Part shown: one piece after another, positions 7,374-14,500 of the stretch
Numbering within the stretch: position 1 is the first letter of the stretch
Layout of the letters: each line of letters starts with the position of its first letter
From: Beroe ovata
Taxonomy: Eukaryota; Ctenophora; Nuda; Beroida; Beroidae
Assembly (NCBI GenBank): GCA_946803715.1
Contig: CAMPET010000542.1
Location: 1-17,835, forward strand
Length of the DNA stretch: 17,835 nt
Reading direction: 5' to 3'
Made by a program: the position numbers and the translations under genes
Notes under the pieces: generated by a model
Seen by the model: the letters and a program-made list of their open reading frames with translations, nothing else
What the model was told of the DNA's origin: nothing
The model's database searches: none

Positions 7374-9400
7374 GTAGTTGAATGCAGGAATTCACATTCA
7401 GTGCAGAAAGCTGTTATTCCACAGCTATATTATCTTCCTAACCTTAACAATTTACATTTTTCTTTTTCCAGGGCTGACTTAGCAAAGGAAGCAAAATTGA
7501 AAGCTGTCTCTTGTCTTGTTGATGTCAGTGAAAAGATATTTAATCTTGCAGGATGTTTTCAACAACTCTTAGAGGATCAAGTTGATAAGTTACAAGAAAT
7601 TGAAAACATGACAGTATCAGTAAAAGCTTCCCTTGAGATAACTTCATGTTATAATTTCCGAAATGAGCTCCATTCAAGGCTTCCAACTGCAAATATACCC
7701 AGTAGACAATTTAGAATTGGTCGACCAGAGTCCCTCCAGCCTGAAGATTTCTTTAAAGAGAATGTGGCTTGGGAAAAACTCAATTACAACAAGTATGATA
7801 AACTTGGTGCTGGACATGTAGAAGATATGGATCAAGAATTTAATTCTGGGAAATCAGGGGATATATCCACATCCCAACACTCATTGCAAAGTGTTGGAAG
7901 CAGTACTAAGTCATATGTAACAGCGTCATCGATAACATCACCAAATCCACCAGCACCTGCAGCACCTCCCTGTAGTATAAGTGAGCTGAAGAAACTCAAT
8001 TCATTGCTGATATATTCTGAAAGCTTTCCTACTCTTGGTTTAAAATCCTCCCAATTAATCATAAGTCTGTAAGTGAGTTGTAATATTGCAGGTCATGTAT
8101 CTACTGGATCTGACATGAGGTTATCAGTAAGTTCTGGTGATCCCAGACCCCTTAGTAGTCCCGCTGAACCCAGGCGATCTGGAAGCCCTGCTATGATCCG
8201 ATATGGGTCCTCCAACTCCCTCACATCCCTTAATTCATCACAAGTAAGTTTTTCGCAATCAAGTTAATGGATTTATAGGGTATGTTATCATAGAAATGAC
8301 ATTTTCTTTGGTCATGTTGTTTATGATCTATCTGTGACTCAGAGAATGTTATGGAGTGTCCTCTGAAGATGTTTTGGTGTCTTATTTAGGGTATCTCATT
8401 ATCGTAACTATATGATACCCATTGCAATATCTGAGATGAATTCTTGAAGCATTGGTCCTTTCTGTTGAATTGTTGTTGTTTACAACTCCCAGGGTAACTG
8501 TGAAACTTTCAGAGTGAAGTAAAGAGTATTACAATGAGCAATCGCCATCCTGCAAGGCGGTCCTTATCTGTAGGTCCATGAGATTAACATGCACATGTCT
8601 TGTGTTCATAATATAGCACTCTGTGTGTGTCCCCTCTGTACCAAAATCAGAGCACGCTCGATTTAAGACCCATCTGTTGATCTAAATCCTCGCTTATTAT
8701 GTGTTGTCATCAAGTGATGACCCCACACAGAACAGAGAATGCATGCTTTTGTTCTACTATTATTATTCGACCTGATTTGCTTACACAACACGCTTCTGTC
8801 ATGAGTCCAAAACACTGGATTCTCTAGCAGAGTCCAACTGCTATAATTGGTCCCTTTAACCGTTTACTCTACCTATTTACTAAATAGTATCACGGTCTCT
8901 CCCATTTGTGTTACAGCTGCAGCATGTTATTTGTGAAACACGTTTATGTTTTATTTGGTGGTGAAATGGAGAGTACAGAAATCAATCTCGATATAACATA
9001 ATCGAGCACGAAACGTGGGAATCGAAAATTCCATTTCACATTATACAATTGACAATGCCAGTATTGCATTATTGCCCAATGTCACAATGTGGTCACGTGC
9101 ATGGTGAGTGGATGCATGGGAACTTGCATGTGTAACAGTGGTTTGCTACAAAGTGTCTACCAAATTACCTGATGACAGCCCTGTGTTAAACCTGCGTGTT
9201 AGATTCCATACTACTACCAACACCGCCTTGTTTTTATGATATACAAAACATTTCATATATTATCCTCTTTCAACAGCCATGTACTGCACTATGCAACAGT
9301 TATTATGACTATATGATATATAGACTCATAGTAGTTATAGTAGTGTATGTACACTTTACAGTGTACCCAAACACACACACAGTACACACACACACACACG

Positions 9401-9431
<31 letters not shown>

Positions 9432-11516
9432 CTTACAATCTGTTGCCGCAGTCACTGAAAATACAGCCTGCTCGAGCCGCTCCCGCCCCGCCTCCCGCAA
9501 AGATGAACCCGAACAGGCAGCGGGTGTACAGCGTCAAAAACCAGGTGAGCAAGCAACCAGGTATCCAGGTAGTGACCAAGCAACCAGGTAGCTAGGTGGT
9601 TACCAAGGAACCAAGTAGCTAGGCGGTGGCCAAGGAACCAGGTAGCTAGGTGGTGACGAAGGAACCAGGTATCCAGATGGTTTCCAAGGAACCAGGTAGC
9701 TAGGTGGTGACCAAGGTGACATGGCTGCCACGTGCGGGAGTGTTCTTGCTTCATGTTGTTAATAATTAGTGAAAAGTGTGAGGAACATGACTATAACAGT
9801 GTATTACTATAACCCCCCCCCACCCCCATGTTATAGACTGGAGAGGGTTTGGAAAAACCGAGTATGCCCGCACCACGACCCCCAATTCCAGAGGAGGAGG
9901 AGGATCACTATGCTGTGCCACCGTCCATCCGACAACCAGCCCAGGTATACACACACACAGACGCACAGAGTACAGACATACACACACACACACAAAGTAC
10001 AGACATACACACACACACAAACACACACACACACACACACACACAGATACATACACACAGTATCATTTTCTCGAGTGACTTGTATGAACAAAGGGAAGAA
10101 TGTGTGAGTTCTTGTAATCGCTTACTGAAATACAAAACCGTTAAATTTCGCTACATATATAACGGCTGCCACTTCTCTCTCAAATAATTTAACAGATAAA
10201 ATGGAGGAATTTCTAAATGAGTAGTAATAACAAAATCTGAGTGGCATATGGCCGCCCTTTATAACTCTTCCACATTGTGTTGTTAAAGTAGGGGTAAATG
10301 TATACATTCTCATAGATACTGGTAGTATCACAGAATTGAATACAGCAACATGTAGTATGACCTAAACCCTCTGACATTTGTTCAATTCCGTCTTGACCGA
10401 TACATATCCCACATTTCTGATACAGAAAGACGAAGTTATATACGACGATGTGCGGGCAGTCTCTAGTCGGGTGGTCGCACCCTCTCCAGGTGGTCAGCAA
10501 CAACCACAGTATCAGAGAATTGTGGTCACCCCTGAGGTCCCCCCTCCCCCTCCCCCACCACCAGGTGAGGAACATTGTTATATAATTCTGATGATATTGC
10601 CTTTCCCACAATGTGTGATGTTAGTGACCTAAATAACACGTCACATTTCTTATTCGGACAATATCCCATTAGTCTTTCTCTGGTTTTAAAACAAGACCTC
10701 ATAACGAGTACAGATCTAGAATATACAACCTCTCTGATGCAAGTTCACTGACGAACTCTGAAGTGAAAGTTCCCCAAGTCAGTTGAGAGATTTCTAATCT
10801 GAAGTGTGCCACTCCCTCTGAAAGTGTGTCATCATACCAGACCCTCCATTCGTACCCCCTGGTGAATTCCATTATAATTACCTCCTGACAAGTGTGTGTG
10901 GGTGTGACGTACCACTCACACACACACACTCTGTGTGGTACTGTCATGGTACATTGAAACACTCAGTTACTGTCTTTGAGTGGAGGCGTAACACAGAAGT
11001 GTGGACATAATGACGATATACACAACTAGGATTGTATTGATAATAATAGTCCCCATAGTTACGCTTCTGTGTCTATTTTACATTATCAACATTGAACATA
11101 GCGTCCTACCTACCGGGAATCTATAGTTTTGTTGAACAATCCAATCACACTATAACATGGCTCTGCTTACGTGGGTATATATATATTGGATCTGTCGACA
11201 ATCATCGTAAACAGCTTGTCAAAGCTGGAACTCTCGGGCGACTGTTTCACATATCCGACGTCCGTAGTGTCACATGGACGATTATAGAGCTTAATCAGAC
11301 ATGAAGTTATATCTGTTCAATCTATTGTAGAGTTCAATTAAACTGCATATAAGGTAAATCAACGTATATCGAAATTGAGGTTCATCTTACCACGTCTATG
11401 TTGACTTTGTGAAGAAGATTGACGTTGTTGTGTTCTTATAACAGGTGATGAGTGAAGAGCTATTAGAGTGATTTGAGTGAAGACACAGATACTCACACAC
11501 ACACACACACANTCAC

Positions 11517-11547
<31 letters not shown>

Positions 11548-14500
11548 TCCAGCACTCATATGACGGTTTTTTATTGTACGCTTGTGCGCGTATGTGGGGC
11601 GACTCACTTATACTGCAGTTGCCCAGTATATTGAACTATCAACACTGTATCCTGAAACCTAAACGATGTGTGTGTGTGTTTCTGGTGGTATGTAACTTGT
11701 GAAATATGTGAATACCTGAAGATATGACAAATGACAAACTTGTTACGGCCTCCCGTGAAGTTTTAGTTTTACTGATTCGAAGAATTAACTGTTTCTGTGT
11801 GAGAAGTTTGTACAATGTACATTGTATATTGTTTGTGAGGGAATGTATTGTAGGTACCTATAGCGAGGTAACACGAGTTAAATCCATTTTCGAAACCCGT
11901 GCTCTATAATCTCACGTTGCTTTCTCCAGCAGTATTTCATTAACTCGAATTCTATTTAAGATTCCTGTTATTCAAGTTGAAATACACACACATACAATTA
12001 CAAACATACATACATACAGTATACACGCCTTCAAATGCGATTCTAAGAATTCTGATTCTGGTAGTGGGTGATAAAGTGAGTGCAGTCGTTACAGTAATCA
12101 GCCAAATTGAAAGGGAGAATGTTATGCCCTCAAACCTCAGTTTGACGTCAGTGGCTGTGACAATAGCAGAGATGAATTACTCCCCTTTCCCAGTATTGTA
12201 ATTCGATGCGCGTTGTCAGACTGCGAATTTCAAATCCAAACTCTCACAAATGACTGTAGAACGGGATTCAAGTCCTCTCCTATTTTAGATATGACAGAGA
12301 ACTCAGTGGAAGTTAGTTAATCGAACACACAGAAAACATATCCTTGTGTTTCAGCTTCGGAGTACGCCGATGATGACCTATACACGGAAATAGACGATTT
12401 TGTTGTAGACAGGGGTGTAACGCCCTCTCGCCCTGAAACCCCTGATCCGCCCATTGTCCCGGCGCCAGGGGGTCGCCCCCCTTTACCCCCTCCAACCTCC
12501 GCCCCCTTTATTCCCCTCGCTCCCCCTCCCCCCTCTTTCCACCCTCCTTCCCTGCCCCCTCCTGCTACTGCAGAAGTGGAAGGTAGAATATGTCCGGAAT
12601 GTTCATGTTGTAATAAAATCAATGTTGTGACACGTGCAATGCGCGGCGCACAGTGCACGTGCGTGTATCGGAGTAAACACGATGCTGATTATTACATCAC
12701 AAGGTCATTAATTCCAGTGATTCAATCAACTTTCATAGGCATGAATTCCCTTTGTATGCTATAATATTGATGATGTAAGACACCACACACACACACACAC
12801 ACTCACACACACACACACACAGACACATACACACAAAAAGACACTCACTGACTCTCAAAATCATAAACGAACACACACATGCACACACTCACTGACTCAC
12901 ACACTCACTCACTCACACACACATTCACTCACACACACACTCACACACAAGTACAGACACAGACACACACACTCACAGCCAGAATACCTACGATGATTAT
13001 AGATATTTGACGATTTCTAAGTGTAAAATAATATGTGTATATTACTGAATGTATGATGTATACTCAGTACTCACATATCGCCGTGATAATTCGCTGATAC
13101 ATATCATTTAGTAAACGTGCTTGTTGACAATGTATACTACGAGAATGTCAACAGGACTCGAAAACTATCCATGTTCCTGCATACTGTATACAATGTTTTG
13201 ATTCAGTTCATGGCCAAACAAGACACGTGAATGATGTACCATGTTTTCCTTTTCATGTAACAATTATGACGATAACAACGTGTCATTGTATGACACGTCA
13301 AGAAATTGCTGACGTGATTATAATACGTCACATAGTTTAAACATGATGTTAAAAACTGTTGTCATAACAACAGTGCAAGAACAACAATGTAACAACTGTT
13401 GCTATAGAGCAACAATGTTACTATAGCGTTGCTATAACAACCGCATGATAGGTGCTGACTACGAGGACGAAGATCTCTATACGGAAGTGGACAGCGTGTA
13501 TGATTGTCCGTCACTGAGCCGAGGAGAGAAGCCACCCTATTCGGCACTCTTTGCCCCGCCCCCTGTGCAATTCCCTAACAGAGCTTCACTCTCAACTCCC
13601 GTAAAACAACAAGGTTCCCGACCAAACTAGTGTGATCCAAAGGGTGATCCTGCCTTCTTCAATAACTTCCGATTGTGTTTCCTTTTTTGATCTCAACCAT
13701 CAATCATGATTCCGATTTTCTAACTGATTCTGATTTCCAACACGGATTTTCGATCTAAAACATCGATTTGTTCCTCCGAATTCTCCTTCTTCCGATTATC
13801 CAGCTTTCTTTCGAAAAGTATGATCTTGGAACGTGCAAAAATCAAATTGTTATACCTACATCAGACAGTTATGTTTGGTTCAATAACATGCACATTGCAC
13901 ATCCTTGCAAACAACATACACGTTACAATATCAAGTTACAACGTTGTACATGTTTGTTTGAAATTGCGATAAACTTGATCGTTCATGCAAACTGCTATCT
14001 GAGTAGTTTATCACGTATTGAAAAACAAATCATCCAGATCTCATTAATTTCCGCTTCAAGAACCCGGAACTTTTCCGTGATTGTCTTCATTTTCCAATCG
14101 CAATGTTCAGAATATTGTATCCTCACGGTGCAACCTAATATACTGATCCTAACACAATGGCATGTGAAATCTGTGACTGAGTAGGTACATGACGTAATAG
14201 CTATGACGTCATAGTTACACAGGAAGAGACAGTCGTATCATTGCATCGAAACAATCCCACTCTCTGATTATGATCGTTTTGTGAAGATGATTCGAGAGTT
14301 TCGATTAGCGAAATAGCGAAACTGTGATAAAAGTGATCTCTGATCATGAATGATTTCCAGAAAACTGACCAGATCTATTAGACAAATTTCAAGTAGTTGA
14401 CACTAATTTCCTAAATTTGCCGCAAGACTTACCCCTCCCTCTCTACCCTTAGAAGACGATGAACTGTACACTGAGAATGATATGCTGCCAGCACCTGACA

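Larger units (their letters stand above)
12583..13451 (+). other. ABI intron 7, 869 bp
   Basis: It holds an AATAAA at 12612-12617, a long CA/CTCA-rich microsatellite (12781-12976), a perfect inverted repeat ACGTGTCA-TTGTA-TGACACGT (13278-13298), and a dense cluster of short palindromes built on TTGCTATA/ACAAC (13350-13442) right before the acceptor ATGATAG. Confidence 0.8.

Noticed and set aside
8069-8091. 23-bp intron GTAAGT...TTGCAG in the ABI-like gene
   Set aside because: It has a good donor, but the splice would shift frame into an early stop and the intron is too short. The donor at 7981 gives matching phase and an open frame.
9452-9754. Minus-strand ORF with repeated LATWFLG units
   Set aside because: It is the reverse reading of the 27-bp minisatellite and exon 4; periodic only because the unit length is a multiple of three.
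9766-10135. ORFs rich in Cys-Val or Thr-His on both strands
   Set aside because: These are translations of (CA)n/(TG)n microsatellite. Similar ORFs at 11359-11607, 16666-16905 and 16798-17004 were dismissed for the same reason.
10213-10611. 132-codon minus-strand ORF overlapping ABI exon 6
   Set aside because: Shadow of the real + strand exon and its intron; no family resemblance.
13768-14184. 138-codon + strand ORF inside intron 8
   Set aside because: No recognisable domain, AT-rich, no splice or start support; the phase-1 chain from exon 8 to exon 9 passes over it.
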